Shown here: one piece after another, positions 37,984 through 48,654 of the stretch
How the letters are laid out: each line of letters begins with the position of its first letter
Numbering within the stretch: the stretch's first letter is position 1
NCBI RefSeq assembly: GCF_023746535.1
Contig: NZ_CP098747.1
Coordinates: 592,364 to 656,363 of the forward strand
Length of the DNA stretch: 64,000 bases
DNA from: Sneathiella marina
Lineage (GTDB): Bacteria > Pseudomonadota > Alphaproteobacteria > Sneathiellales > Sneathiellaceae
Direction of reading: 5' to 3'
Notes under the pieces: model-generated
Told to the model about the DNA's origin: nothing
Seen by the model: only the letters and a program-made list of their open reading frames with translations
Databases searched by the model: none
Position numbers and translations under genes: made by a program

Positions 37984-40900
37984 TTGTCCAAGAACGCATT
38001 CTCACGCAGGGTGAATGGCGGTGATTGTCACTGCCATTCCTATCGGTACCGGTTAGATCAACCGGTAAAGGGGCGCAGTGATTATTTTTGCGGTCTCTCA
38101 ACCGGGTTTGGGCGGATTGCCGTTGTGGGATTGCTTGTGGTCCTGTTGAGCGCCGGGAATTCCGTATCTATTGCCAGAGCAGATTGTGTGATTAACGGCA
38201 CTGTCGAGACTTGTACGGGGGACTTGTCCGACGGTGTATCTGAAACCAATACCGGCATAGAAACCCTGAATGTCAATTCCCTGACCGATACTATTGCGCC
38301 CGATGGCGGGACATCGGGAATAAGTTTTCGAAAAGAAGGTGCGGACGGGGAGCATCCCTCTTTGTTTCCTACCCCGTCCGCAGGGACGGCCGGATCCGAT
38401 GGGGGCGCCGTTTCCATTGGGTATACGGGAGAGGTCTTCTCAATATCCACGATCGGTAATGACGCAGAAGGGATTGTCGGCTGGAGTAGCGGTGGCACGG
38501 GCGGGGGCGGCCTGGACGGCATAGATGTTGGGTTTGCCGGGCACCATGGGGGCTCAGCGGGTGCGGTTAAAATCGTCAGCGTCGGGGAAATCAAAACGGC
38601 GGGAGACCAAAGTGATGGTATTCTGGCCGTTACCCTGGGCGGCAGTGGCGGTCATGGCGGCGCGGCGAGTTCTAATACGGATGCGGTTGGCGGTGTGGGC
38701 GGTGACGGTGGGACGCCGGAAGAAGTCTATGTACAAAGCGACAGCAAAATTACAACAACCGGGGATGGTTCCCAGGGTATTTTGATCCAAAGTGTGGGCG
38801 GTACCGGAGGTGTCGGGGGTGAAGTTCGGCTCGCCAGCGCCGGCGTTTCAGGAGAAGCCGGTCAAAGCGGGGAAGGCGGATTGGTTATTCTGATCAACAC
38901 AGGTGATATAACCACCGGCGGAACCGGGGCGAATGGTGTCCTGATCCAAAGTCTGGGCGGCTTGGGCGGCGATAGCGGGGATGTCGGGCTGGCAATTTTC
39001 GCGGCCGCCCCAAGCGGCAGTACCGGGGCCGCCGGTGGCCAGATTGACGTGACCAATCACGGGACCATCACAACGACCGGCCCCAAATCCGATGGCATAC
39101 TTGCCCAGAGTATTGGGGGCGGTGGGGGTCATGGCGGCAGCACCATTGCCGTTGTCTCCTTAGGGGGGGACGGTGAAGGCGGCGGGGATGGCGGCTATGT
39201 TTCAGTCGTCAATCACGGGGTCATCTCAACAGAAGGTGTCAATTCCCTCGGTATCCTCGCCCAAAGTGTTGGTGGCGGCGGCGGGGACGGCGGCAGCGCC
39301 GCGGGTCTTGCGGCCATCGGTGGCCAGGGTGATGACGCTGCGAACGGCGGTGCGGTCCATGTGATAAATACCAATAGGGTGTCCACGGTTGCGGACGGCT
39401 CTCTGGGTATTCTGGTTCAAAGCATTGGCGGTGGCGGCGGTCATGGCGGCGACAGTGATGCGCTTATCTCTATCGGTGGCCAATCGGGCAAGGGCGGCGA
39501 CGGTGATGTTGTTAATTTTGAAAATACGGGCGATGTCTCGACAGAAGGGGATCACGCCGATGGGATCCGGGTGCAAAGCGTTGGCAGTGGCGGCGGTAAA
39601 GGCGGCGGCGCCTTGTCTGTGGATCCTGGCGTCGGTGTCTCGGTTTCAGTTGGCGGTAACGGCGGTAGTGCCGGCAATGGCAGCAATGTCTTTGTAAATA
39701 AGGACAATACGGCCAGCAGTGACGGGGTCCTGTTGACAACCAAAGGCGATCATTCCGTTGGACTGGCCGCGACAAGTATCGGCGGCGGTGGCGGTAGTGG
39801 TGGTTGGGCCCTGGCCGCGTCCGGCGGCGCGTATGCGGTGAGTGTTGCTGTGGGCGGGGACGCCAAGGGTGGCGGTGGCTATGGCGGTGCCGTTGAGGCT
39901 AAATTCAACGGTGGCATTTTCACAGAAGGTGATCATAGCGCCGGCATTGCCGCCCAGAGTACGGGGGGCGGGGGCGGCTCCGGCGGATCTGCTGTTTCCA
40001 TCGCGGCCAGTGCCGCCGGGTCCGTAGATGTCAGCGTCGGCGGTCATGGGGCCATCGGCGGCTTCGGGGACACCGTCGATGTGACCAGCTGGACGGCCAT
40101 AACGACAATCGGCGATCATTCACCCGGAATTATCGCCTCCAGTATCGGCGGTGGCGGCGGCAACGGGGGCCTCACTGTCGGCGCTGGAATAAGTTCAGCT
40201 GCCACTGTCGGTGTCGCCATCGGGGGGACGGGGAGTGGCGGGGGCTACGGGTCTGCGGTCACGGTAAATTCAGTTGGAAATATCAGCACGTCCGGCGATT
40301 TTTCCCATGGCCTCCTGGCGCAAAGTGTGGGCGGTGGCGGGGGCAATGGCGGCTTTGCAATCGATGCAGCCGCGTCAACCGCCTTGAACGCGACCATCGC
40401 AATTGGCGGGGCGTCGGCGGCTGGCAGTAACAGCGATGCCGTCATCGCGACGAGCACGGGTAATATTTCAACGGCGGGGGATCACGCTTACGGGTTCCTG
40501 GCACAAAGTATCGGCGGCGGTGGCGGCAACGGGGGGCATGCCATCAGTGCCTCGGGCGCCCTGGCGGTGGATGCGTCGGTTGGCCTTGGCGGAACGGGCA
40601 CCGGGGGCGGCGATGCCTCTTCGGTAACGGCCACCAATACCGGTGACATCACAACTCATGGCGATTTTGGCTATGGGTTGCTTGCGCAAAGTCTCGGCGG
40701 CGGCGGCGGCAACGGCGGATACGCCATAGGCGGCTCGGCGGCACTGGGTCAGAGTGCGTCCGTTACCCTTGGTGGCAGCGGGGCTGGCGGCGGCGACGGG
40801 AGTACGGTTTTCGCCACAAATATTGGCGGCGGCAATGTTAAAACGACCGGTGACCATGCCCATGCGCTTTTTGCCCAGAGCCTGGGCGGCGGCGGGGGCA

Positions 40901-43900
40901 ATGGCGGCTACTCGATCGCCGGGACATTTTCAACAGCGGTCAGTGTGCCGATTGCCATTGGCGGATCCGGTGAAGGCGGGGGCGATGGCGGCGCCGTTAC
41001 CTTGCATAATGACGGCACGGTTTATACCTCAGGTGTCCAGTCCAATGCGCTTTTTGCCCAAAGTCTCGGCGGTGGCGGCGGGGATGGCGGGTTTAGTGTG
41101 GCCGGCGGTGTTTCCCTGAGCTTTGAAGGGACGGCTATCAACGCGGCAGTCAGCGTCGGCGGGCAGGGCGGAGCCGGCGGGACAAGTGACACGGTCGATG
41201 TCATCAATGACGGCTATCTGCTGACCCTGGGCCAGAATTCAGCTGGCATAATGGCGCAAAGCGTGGGTGGCGGCGGCGGCAATGGCGGGTTGAGTGTTGC
41301 GGGGAGTATTTCCCTTGGCGATGACGCAAGCCTAAGTGCCGGTGTGACCCTGGCGGGGAGTGGTGGCACCGGAAACTCTGCCGCCGACGTAACAGTCGTG
41401 AACAATCATTCGATCCGGACGGAAGGGGATAACGCCGCTGCCATTTTTGCCCAGAGTGTCGGGGGCGGCGGTGGCAATGGCGGCGCCAGTATTGGCGCCG
41501 GTATTGACGCCAGTGGAGGCAGTGGCGGAAATGCCAGTGTCGCCATCGGCGGATCCGGTGGAAACGGCAATGATGGCGATCAGGTGGACGTGACCTCGAC
41601 GGGTAATCTCACCACAAAGGGAGATAACGCCGCAGCCATATTCGCCCAGAGCGTTGGCGGTGGCGGCGGCAATGGCAGCTTCACTATTGCCGGGGACATC
41701 GGCAATGTGCCGACGGTGGAGGTCGCCGTTTCAGGGTCGGGCTCTGACGGGGGCAAGGGATCAATGGTCAAAGTCGACAGCGACGGCATTATCACCACAA
41801 GCGGCTCCAACTCGTTTGGCGTTCAGGCCCAGAGCCTCGGCGGGGCGGGCGGCAATGGTGGGTTCAGTATTGCCGGGGATCTGAACACGGCGACGAATGT
41901 CAATGTCAGCGTTTCGGGAAAAGGCGGCGGCGGCGGAACGGCGGGCGCGGTGACCCTTGAACAAGACGGGTCTGTTGTGACCGGCGGTGCCGGGGCGTAT
42001 GGCCTGTTTGCCCAAAGTGTTGGCGGTGGCGGCGGTAATGGCGGTTTTAGTATCGCAGGGTCGCTCACGCTGGCGACGGGCTCCGCCGTGGGTGCCGGGG
42101 TCAGCGTCGCCGGTGACGGCGGAACAAGTTCATCTGCGTCGACCGTTGATCTGACCAACCGGGGGAACATCTCCACATCCGGTGATAATGCAATCGGGGC
42201 ATTGGCCCAAAGTATCGGCGGATCCGGCGGTAACGGGGGTTTCAGCGTGGCCGGCGGTCTTGATATTGGCGGCAGTGCCGATGTGCATGTCAGTTTGAGC
42301 GGGACGGGAGGCATTGGAAATAATGCGGATGTGGTGACATTGGTATCCATTGGTGATGTCACGACGTTCGGAAGCAATTCAGCCGCCCTGCTGGGCCAGA
42401 GCATTGGCGGTGGCGGCGGCAATGGAGGGTTCAGCGTTGGTGCGGATGCCAGCGACGCCTTGGCCGTTGACGTCTCTGTTGCAGGCGGTGGATCAAGCGG
42501 CGGCCTTGGAGCCAAGGTAAGTGTTGAGAGTAGCGGAATACTTACCACTTACGGTGCTCATTCCTATGGAATCCTGGCTCAGAGCCTGGGCGGGGCCGGT
42601 GGCAATGGCGGATTTAGCGTCGCGGGAAGCCTGAGCACCTCTTCAAATGTAAATGTCAGCGTTTCCGGCGGCGGTGGCGGTGGCGGCACCGCAGGTCTGG
42701 TAGAGGTGACACAGAAAGAGGGCTATATTATCACAACCGGCAGCGGCGCTCATGGCATTTTCGCGCAAAGCCTGGGCGGCGGGGGCGGTAACGGCGGGTT
42801 CAGTGTTGAAGGTGCGCTGACCCTGAGCCCGGAAAGCAGCTTTACTGCGGGCGTTAGTGTTGCCGGTGGTGGCGGCGACAGTTCGACAAGCTCCGACGTG
42901 ACCGTCGTTAATACGGGTGGCATCCAGACAGAGGGGGATAATGCCAGCGGCATTTTTGCCCAGAGCCTGGGCGGCGGCGGCGGTAGTGGCGGCTTTAGTG
43001 TCGCCGGAAATCTCATCTTGAGCGCCGGCAGCGATGCGGCCGTTAATGTTTCAGTTGCCGGTGCCGGCGGCACGGGAAATGCCGGCTCGGATGTCAAGGT
43101 TAACAGCACCGGAGATGTCATCACGACCGGGACCAACTCAACCGCCATACTGGCCCAAAGCATCGGCGGCGGCGGTGGTAATGCCGGGTTTAGTGTCTCC
43201 GGAAATATCGCCGCGAGCAGCGACGACGGCGTCGCCGCAGGTGCGTCCGTTTCCGGTGAGGGCGGCGAGGGCAATGACGGCGCTGAAATCACTCTAACCT
43301 CGCTCGGCAATGTGTCGACCAGCGGTAATAATTCCTCCGGTATTCTGGCCCAAAGCGTCGGCGGCGGCGGCGGTAACGGTGGCTTTAGTGGCGCGTTTGA
43401 TGGCAGTAAGCAGGCGGCTGTCGGTGTCTCCATCGGCGGCGCCGGGGAGCTGGGCGGCAATGGGGATACGGTGACTGTTGACAGTACGGGGATCATCACA
43501 ACAGAGGGTTCGCTGTCCTACGGTGTTCTGGCCCAGAGTGTTGGCGGATCCGGTGGAAATGGCGGTTTCAGCTTGTCAGGCGCCTTCAGTACCAAAGCCA
43601 GTGTCGGTGTCTCCATTGGCGGCGGCGCAGGCGGCGGCGGAACGGCTTCCGCGGTGACGCTGGTTCAAAAGGGATCTGTCTGGACGAAAGGCAGCGGATC
43701 TCATGCGGTTTTCGCACAGAGTGTGGGCGGCGGGGGCGGTACCGGCGGCTTTAGCGGCGCGGCGGCCATAACCTTTAAAGGAAGGGCGGACCTGGGCGTA
43801 AGCATCGGTGGCAAAGGCGGCACCGGTGGTACGGCCGGTGCGGTATCACTGACGAGCAGGGATGGATTAGTGATCCATACGGAAGGCGATGGTGCCTATG

Positions 43901-46900
43901 GCTTGCTCGCCCAGAGTATTGGCGGTGGCGGCGGCGACGGAGGATTTAGCTTTGCTGCCGAGCTCGGATTTGTAAATAGCGACTCATCGACTACCAATAT
44001 CGGTGTTTCCATTGGTGGCAATGGGGAGACCGGGGGAGCTGCGAGCACGGTGGAAATAATCAACTCGACGGCTGTGGTTACGTTGGGCAATGATGCCTAT
44101 GGTATACTGGCCCAAAGCGTCGGCGGCGGCGGTGGTAGCGGCGGGCTGTCGATTTCCGGCTCGGTAAATTTGTCAACTGATCCGTCCAATAACCTGAATG
44201 TCGCAATTGGTGGCGAAGGAAAAAGCGGTAACATAGCGGCGAAGGTAACTGTAGAAAATGACGGCAATGTAACCACCATCGGAGATCGGTCACGGGGCAT
44301 TCTGGCGCAAAGTGTCGGCGGCAGTGGGGGTGTTGGCGGTCTTGCTTTCTCTGGAACCCTGGCGGGCGGCGGATCAGACGCGACGGCAAAAACCATTGAA
44401 GTGGCCGTGGGCGGCAGCGGCGGCAGCGGCGCAAATGCCGGTGATGTTGAGTTGAAGAATTCAGGTGATATCGCCACGTCCGGAGATCTGGCGGAAGGGA
44501 TTCTGGCACAGAGTATCGGCGGTGGCGGGGGCGCCGGTGGCCTCGCCGGGACAGGGGTCTTGTCCTATGAAGGCGGGGGAACCAACCTGCATGTTTCGGT
44601 TGCTGTTGGCGGTACCGGTGGTGTTGGCGGCCTCGGCGAGAATGTAATGGTTACCAATAATGGCCGTATCACCGGCACCGGGCTTGGGTCAACGGCGATT
44701 TATGCCCAGAGTATTGGCGGTGGCGGCGGAAATGGCGGATCCTCCTTCACCGGCGTGATTGACCTGACCAAGCCGGGCGGCGGCGGCGGTGACAGTGACG
44801 ATGCCTCCAACGACAGGAACCTGACGGTTAATGTCGCAATTGGCGGTGAGGCCGGAAGTGGGGCCAGTGCCGGTACGGTTTCTGTTGTCAATACGGGCGT
44901 GCTGACAACATACAAGGGATCAACCAAAGGGATCTTTGCCCAGAGCGTTGGCGGCAGTGGCGGCAGTGGCGGGGCGTCCGATGCCTTTTCCATGGAAATC
45001 GGTTCCTGCAGCAATCCGGCGATTCCCGGATGCGGATCGCCTGATTTTACCGCCAAGAGCCTGACACTCGACGTTTCCATTGGCGGCAATGGCGGGGATG
45101 GCAACAATGGGGACGCCGTCTCTGTTACCAACAAGAATATAATCCAGACGTACGGGGATGGATCCGAAGCCATTTACGCCCAGAGTATCGGTGCCGGCGG
45201 TGGTGAAGGGGGCAATGGATCGCTGGGGCAGAACCTCATTGATGGTGTGCCGGGCGAAATTATTGGTGATATTGATACGGTGCTTAATCCGCCCTTTGCC
45301 TTTTGGCAGGAAATCGAAATTACCGTCGGCGGCGCAGGCGGGGCGACCGGCAGCGGCGGAACTGTCACTGTCGACAATGACAATACATTGATCACAACCG
45401 GCGACCGGTCCAGCGCCATATTTGCGCAAAGCGTCGGCGGCGGCGGCGGGCAGGGTGGAAATACAGATGGCAATTTCTTAGGAGTCGGCATCGGCGGCAG
45501 CAGCGGCGCGGCCGGTGATGGGGACAAGGTGGCAATCGTCAATGACGGGAGCATCCGGACCGATGGAATCGCCTCTATTGGGATCTTTGCCCAGAGTGTC
45601 GGCGGCGGCGGCGGTCTCAGTGGCAGCGTTAAACAGGATTTCTTTGGGACCGGAGCGGATGTGGGAATAGGGTTCGGTCTGTCAAAAGGCGGCGGGCATG
45701 GCGGGCATGGTGGCGACATCAATGTGGAAAACACAGCCACCATTATGACGGCCGGGAGCGGGGCGCATGGCGTCTTTGCCCAGAGTGTTGGCGGCGGCGG
45801 CGGCCTGGCAGGAAGTTCGGGTTCGGATATCGGCGTGAACTTTGCCGGCAGCAACGGAGATGATGGGGATGGGGGTGATGTAACGGTTACCCATACAGGA
45901 TATATTTACGCGACCGGTGATGGCGCTGCAGGTATTTTCGCCCAAAGTGCCAGTGGTGGTGCCGATGGCAATACGGGAAATGGTGATGATGACTATGCCC
46001 TGGAGGCTGCCGGAATTGGCGGGTTGGTGACGGTCACCGCAGAAGGCAGTGTGATGGCCAGCGGTGACAATTCCATTGGCATATTTGCCCAGAGTGTCGG
46101 TCTGAACGGCGACGGACAGGTTGTCGTTGTGGTTGATGAGGATGTCGTGATTACCGGCGGCACCGACCCGGATGGCAACGGCGTCGGAGAAGATCCGGCG
46201 GGCATCCGTATCCTGGATGGATCGGGAAACAGCATTACCATCAACGGGACGGTCACGACGCTGGACGGTGTCCTCGGCACGGCGATTGATGTTCGCGAGA
46301 CACAGGTAAACCCCGCCACCGCACTCGAGGATCTGTCACCGGATAGCGGCTCGATTTTCCTTGCCGTCGAACATACCGGCACAACCCTGACCAATAACGG
46401 GACGGTGATCGGGTCGATCTTCCTCGCGGATGGGGATAATCTGTTTACCAACACAGAGACATTTATTGCCGGGGAAACCATTGATCTGGGTGGTTCGGAC
46501 AATCAGTTTGTCAATGACGGTATTCTGTCGCCGGGCGGTGAGGACACCATTATTACAACGACCCTTAATGGGGCGTATCTGCAAACCGAGAACGGGCAAA
46601 TCCTTGCCGATGTTGATTTTGCCGATAATGATGCAGGGGTAAATTCATCTGACATGATCCAGATTACCGGCGATGCCGTTGTCAATGGCACCATTGTCAT
46701 CAATTCGCTTAGCGGCGCTTTCGTCGAGCCGGACGAGACCGGAGAGGTGGCAATAATCACGTCGTCAGGAGAGTTCGGAACGCCGTCAATTACCGTGCAG
46801 GACACGGAAGTTGTCGATTACGAGTTGCGCACCGATGCGGAAGGTAATGTCTTCCTCGCCTGGGATGTGGATTTCTCCTCTGCGCCGGGTAATTTCAACG

Positions 46901-47985
46901 CCAATCAATCAGCCATCGGCAATTATCTGGTTGCCGCCATTGCGGCGGGGGAGCCGGAAGCCCTGACGCCTTTGTTCAACGAGATCCTCGATGCCCCGAA
47001 TGCAACGGTTCTGGCGGATTATTATGACCAGCTGTCACCGGAGCCCTATTTACAAACAGAGCAGGCCGCGGTTCTCAGCGCGCAGCAATTTGGACGCGAG
47101 CTGTTTGAATGCCCGGAATCGGCGGTGGCGGTTAGCGATACCGGGTGCGGCTGGCTGGACGTAAGTGGCCGGAAATCAACGCAGTCCGCTGAGTTTGACC
47201 AGGCGGGATATGATGAAACCGTTTTGGAAATGCAGTTCGGCATTGGCGGCAGCCTGGGCGAGCAAATGGATATCCTGTTTGGCCTTTCCTATGAAAAATC
47301 CTATCTGGATACGGAAGGCCGCGCCTCAACTGTCGGAAACCGGTTCCAGACGGGCGTCGGTATGAGCTTTACAAATGACAGTGGTACCATGCTGTCACTT
47401 GCCGCCGTTGGCGGGTTTGCGTCCAATGATATTGAACGGCATCAGACATTGACCGGTACCACCGTTACGGCGCGCGGAAACCAGAAGTTATATTATGGGG
47501 GTGGTCAGGCGCGGGTCCTGCAAAGCTTCCAGTTTGACCATATCTCCGTGGCCCCCGAGATTGGCGGCTGGGTTGGATATTTCCGTCACAACAAGCTGAC
47601 TGAAACCGGTGCGGGCCCGACAAACCTGGAAATCAACGCAGGCAGCAATACCTATGTGGCCCTCCGTCCTGCCGTGACGGTCGGTACCGAATTCCTAAGG
47701 GATGATGGCAGTTTCTTCCGGCCCTATTTGGGCGGGGGCGCCAGCTTTGCCCTGACAGAAGGCGGGTTGAGCCGGACCGACTTGACCGCCAGCCTGCAGG
47801 GCGACAGTAATCTGGCACCGGCTTTCACGGCGTCCCGGTCCTTGGAAAACCCCTATTACGATGTGCAGCTTGGTCTCGATTGGGTGAGCCCGGCCGGGGT
47901 GGCTTTCAGGGTCGGGGGTGTCGCCCAGTTTGCAAATAACTATAAATCCTACGGTGGAACCTTGAGGCTTGTTGCACCGTTCTAG
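37984..47985 (+). CDS. giant Gly-rich autotransporter
   Basis: A 3333-residue type V secreted protein. The N-terminus has a long signal (basic start, then 'IAVVGLLVVLLSAGNSVSIARA' ending near residue 67). The passenger (about 70-3000) holds about 40 copies of a Gly-rich repeat, each with an 'AQSxGGGGGxGG' core, spaced about 60-90 residues and joined by strands like 'VTVxNxGxIxTxGDxA' that fit a beta-helix. The C-terminal ~280 residues form the beta-barrel, ending in 'LRLVAPF' with the terminal aromatic residue. It starts at a TTG with no ATG upstream in frame; a GTG at 38011 is an alternative. It may be an adhesin or biofilm surface protein (inference). It follows the katA terminator. Confidence 0.9.
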   Translation: MSKNAFSRRVNGGDCHCHSYRYRLDQPVKGRSDYFCGLSTGFGRIAVVGLLVVLLSAGNSVSIARADCVINGTVETCTGDLSDGVSETNTGIETLNVNSLTDTIAPDGGTSGISFRKEGADGEHPSLFPTPSAGTAGSDGGAVSIGYTGEVFSISTIGNDAEGIVGWSSGGTGGGGLDGIDVGFAGHHGGSAGAVKIVSVGEIKTAGDQSDGILAVTLGGSGGHGGAASSNTDAVGGVGGDGGTPEEVYVQSDSKITTTGDGSQGILIQSVGGTGGVGGEVRLASAGVSGEAGQSGEGGLVILINTGDITTGGTGANGVLIQSLGGLGGDSGDVGLAIFAAAPSGSTGAAGGQIDVTNHGTITTTGPKSDGILAQSIGGGGGHGGSTIAVVSLGGDGEGGGDGGYVSVVNHGVISTEGVNSLGILAQSVGGGGGDGGSAAGLAAIGGQGDDAANGGAVHVINTNRVSTVADGSLGILVQSIGGGGGHGGDSDALISIGGQSGKGGDGDVVNFENTGDVSTEGDHADGIRVQSVGSGGGKGGGALSVDPGVGVSVSVGGNGGSAGNGSNVFVNKDNTASSDGVLLTTKGDHSVGLAATSIGGGGGSGGWALAASGGAYAVSVAVGGDAKGGGGYGGAVEAKFNGGIFTEGDHSAGIAAQSTGGGGGSGGSAVSIAASAAGSVDVSVGGHGAIGGFGDTVDVTSWTAITTIGDHSPGIIASSIGGGGGNGGLTVGAGISSAATVGVAIGGTGSGGGYGSAVTVNSVGNISTSGDFSHGLLAQSVGGGGGNGGFAIDAAASTALNATIAIGGASAAGSNSDAVIATSTGNISTAGDHAYGFLAQSIGGGGGNGGHAISASGALAVDASVGLGGTGTGGGDASSVTATNTGDITTHGDFGYGLLAQSLGGGGGNGGYAIGGSAALGQSASVTLGGSGAGGGDGSTVFATNIGGGNVKTTGDHAHALFAQSLGGGGGNGGYSIAGTFSTAVSVPIAIGGSGEGGGDGGAVTLHNDGTVYTSGVQSNALFAQSLGGGGGDGGFSVAGGVSLSFEGTAINAAVSVGGQGGAGGTSDTVDVINDGYLLTLGQNSAGIMAQSVGGGGGNGGLSVAGSISLGDDASLSAGVTLAGSGGTGNSAADVTVVNNHSIRTEGDNAAAIFAQSVGGGGGNGGASIGAGIDASGGSGGNASVAIGGSGGNGNDGDQVDVTSTGNLTTKGDNAAAIFAQSVGGGGGNGSFTIAGDIGNVPTVEVAVSGSGSDGGKGSMVKVDSDGIITTSGSNSFGVQAQSLGGAGGNGGFSIAGDLNTATNVNVSVSGKGGGGGTAGAVTLEQDGSVVTGGAGAYGLFAQSVGGGGGNGGFSIAGSLTLATGSAVGAGVSVAGDGGTSSSASTVDLTNRGNISTSGDNAIGALAQSIGGSGGNGGFSVAGGLDIGGSADVHVSLSGTGGIGNNADVVTLVSIGDVTTFGSNSAALLGQSIGGGGGNGGFSVGADASDALAVDVSVAGGGSSGGLGAKVSVESSGILTTYGAHSYGILAQSLGGAGGNGGFSVAGSLSTSSNVNVSVSGGGGGGGTAGLVEVTQKEGYIITTGSGAHGIFAQSLGGGGGNGGFSVEGALTLSPESSFTAGVSVAGGGGDSSTSSDVTVVNTGGIQTEGDNASGIFAQSLGGGGGSGGFSVAGNLILSAGSDAAVNVSVAGAGGTGNAGSDVKVNSTGDVITTGTNSTAILAQSIGGGGGNAGFSVSGNIAASSDDGVAAGASVSGEGGEGNDGAEITLTSLGNVSTSGNNSSGILAQSVGGGGGNGGFSGAFDGSKQAAVGVSIGGAGELGGNGDTVTVDSTGIITTEGSLSYGVLAQSVGGSGGNGGFSLSGAFSTKASVGVSIGGGAGGGGTASAVTLVQKGSVWTKGSGSHAVFAQSVGGGGGTGGFSGAAAITFKGRADLGVSIGGKGGTGGTAGAVSLTSRDGLVIHTEGDGAYGLLAQSIGGGGGDGGFSFAAELGFVNSDSSTTNIGVSIGGNGETGGAASTVEIINSTAVVTLGNDAYGILAQSVGGGGGSGGLSISGSVNLSTDPSNNLNVAIGGEGKSGNIAAKVTVENDGNVTTIGDRSRGILAQSVGGSGGVGGLAFSGTLAGGGSDATAKTIEVAVGGSGGSGANAGDVELKNSGDIATSGDLAEGILAQSIGGGGGAGGLAGTGVLSYEGGGTNLHVSVAVGGTGGVGGLGENVMVTNNGRITGTGLGSTAIYAQSIGGGGGNGGSSFTGVIDLTKPGGGGGDSDDASNDRNLTVNVAIGGEAGSGASAGTVSVVNTGVLTTYKGSTKGIFAQSVGGSGGSGGASDAFSMEIGSCSNPAIPGCGSPDFTAKSLTLDVSIGGNGGDGNNGDAVSVTNKNIIQTYGDGSEAIYAQSIGAGGGEGGNGSLGQNLIDGVPGEIIGDIDTVLNPPFAFWQEIEITVGGAGGATGSGGTVTVDNDNTLITTGDRSSAIFAQSVGGGGGQGGNTDGNFLGVGIGGSSGAAGDGDKVAIVNDGSIRTDGIASIGIFAQSVGGGGGLSGSVKQDFFGTGADVGIGFGLSKGGGHGGHGGDINVENTATIMTAGSGAHGVFAQSVGGGGGLAGSSGSDIGVNFAGSNGDDGDGGDVTVTHTGYIYATGDGAAGIFAQSASGGADGNTGNGDDDYALEAAGIGGLVTVTAEGSVMASGDNSIGIFAQSVGLNGDGQVVVVVDEDVVITGGTDPDGNGVGEDPAGIRILDGSGNSITINGTVTTLDGVLGTAIDVRETQVNPATALEDLSPDSGSIFLAVEHTGTTLTNNGTVIGSIFLADGDNLFTNTETFIAGETIDLGGSDNQFVNDGILSPGGEDTIITTTLNGAYLQTENGQILADVDFADNDAGVNSSDMIQITGDAVVNGTIVINSLSGAFVEPDETGEVAIITSSGEFGTPSITVQDTEVVDYELRTDAEGNVFLAWDVDFSSAPGNFNANQSAIGNYLVAAIAAGEPEALTPLFNEILDAPNATVLADYYDQLSPEPYLQTEQAAVLSAQQFGRELFECPESAVAVSDTGCGWLDVSGRKSTQSAEFDQAGYDETVLEMQFGIGGSLGEQMDILFGLSYEKSYLDTEGRASTVGNRFQTGVGMSFTNDSGTMLSLAAVGGFASNDIERHQTLTGTTVTARGNQKLYYGGGQARVLQSFQFDHISVAPEIGGWVGYFRHNKLTETGAGPTNLEINAGSNTYVALRPAVTVGTEFLRDDGSFFRPYLGGGASFALTEGGLSRTDLTASLQGDSNLAPAFTASRSLENPYYDVQLGLDWVSPAGVAFRVGGVAQFANNYKSYGGTLRLVAPF
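38500..46110 (+). repeat. about 40 Gly-rich coding repeats in the autotransporter
   Basis: Each unit has a conserved core 'AQS[VIL]GGGGGNGG' with variants (GGSGG, GGAGG, GTGG), followed by a 'FSVAG'-type strand and a 'VSVSGxGGxG' turn. The spacing runs from about 180 to 270 bases. The repeats are diverged at the DNA level and are mostly not identical copies, so slippage is less likely than old duplication. The first copies (from about 38.6 kb) are less regular, and the last, 'AQSASGGADGN' and 'AQSVGLNGDG', are degenerate. Confidence 0.85.
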
Positions 47986-48036
47986 GGCAGATTAACAGTA
48001 GATATACCGAGTTTAGTTTAGTGGAAGGACAAGATT

Positions 48037-48561
48037 TTGGACGTAAAATTAGCCTGTCGCGTGTTGATTATTGGGGCGTTGCTATTGGTGGTAAGCAGCC
48101 GGGTGGGGATCACTCAGGCGCAGACCACGACAGCCGAGGCACCGATGCCAGCAGAAAGCCCATGGTCAGTGCATTGTGAGGCAATTTCCCGCGAAGCGCT
48201 TCCGGACTGTCGTATTGAACAAAGGGCAGTGGTGACGAAAACCGGCCGTCTTCTCTTGCAGGTCACCCTTCAGGTCCCGGCGGATACCCGTGAGCCGGTA
48301 TTAATGATCCAGGGCCCGCTGGGCACTTTTCTACCGGCCGGTATCGGGCTCGACGTGGATGGCGCCGAGCTTATTGAGTTGCCGTTCCAGACCTGTGAAG
48401 CCAATGGATGCTTCGCTGCCACACCCATGACAGCGGATCAATTGGAGGCCTTGTTTGGCGGACAGAAATTGAATGTCCAGCTTCAGTCTGTAAACAGGCA
48501 GCCGATTACGGTGCCCATGTCACTTATCGGATTTACATCGGCCTATAGAAAAATCCAGTAG
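48037..48561 (+). CDS. IalB-family exported protein
   Basis: A 174-residue protein of the invasion-associated locus B (IalB) family. It has a signal peptide (hydrophobic 'VLIIGALLLVVSSRVG') and the conserved 'SPWSVHCEA', 'CRIEQRAVV', 'MIQGPLGTFLPAGIGL' and 'QTCEANGCFAA' segments with four Cys. It seems to start at a TTG at 48037 with GGAAGG ahead of it. The role of the family is poorly known; it was named from Bartonella. It follows the autotransporter by 51 bp and may be co-transcribed. Confidence 0.85.
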   Translation: MDVKLACRVLIIGALLLVVSSRVGITQAQTTTAEAPMPAESPWSVHCEAISREALPDCRIEQRAVVTKTGRLLLQVTLQVPADTREPVLMIQGPLGTFLPAGIGLDVDGAELIELPFQTCEANGCFAATPMTADQLEALFGGQKLNVQLQSVNRQPITVPMSLIGFTSAYRKIQ

Positions 48562-48654
48562 CCCTTGGTTGAACAGCTGTCCGCTGTCTTGAATTTTCCG
48601 ACTGCATAGCGGGCAAATTGCGGCTATAGTTTCCAAAAAAGAAGGAAACGAGCC

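Noticed and set aside
38082..46805. Many long minus-strand frames rich in PPPPP, TLCA and similar
   Set aside because: They are antisense shadows of the Gly-rich GGC/GGT repeats of the autotransporter and repeat a fixed pattern such as 'PPLPPPPPTLCA'; they show no domain and no ribosome sites.
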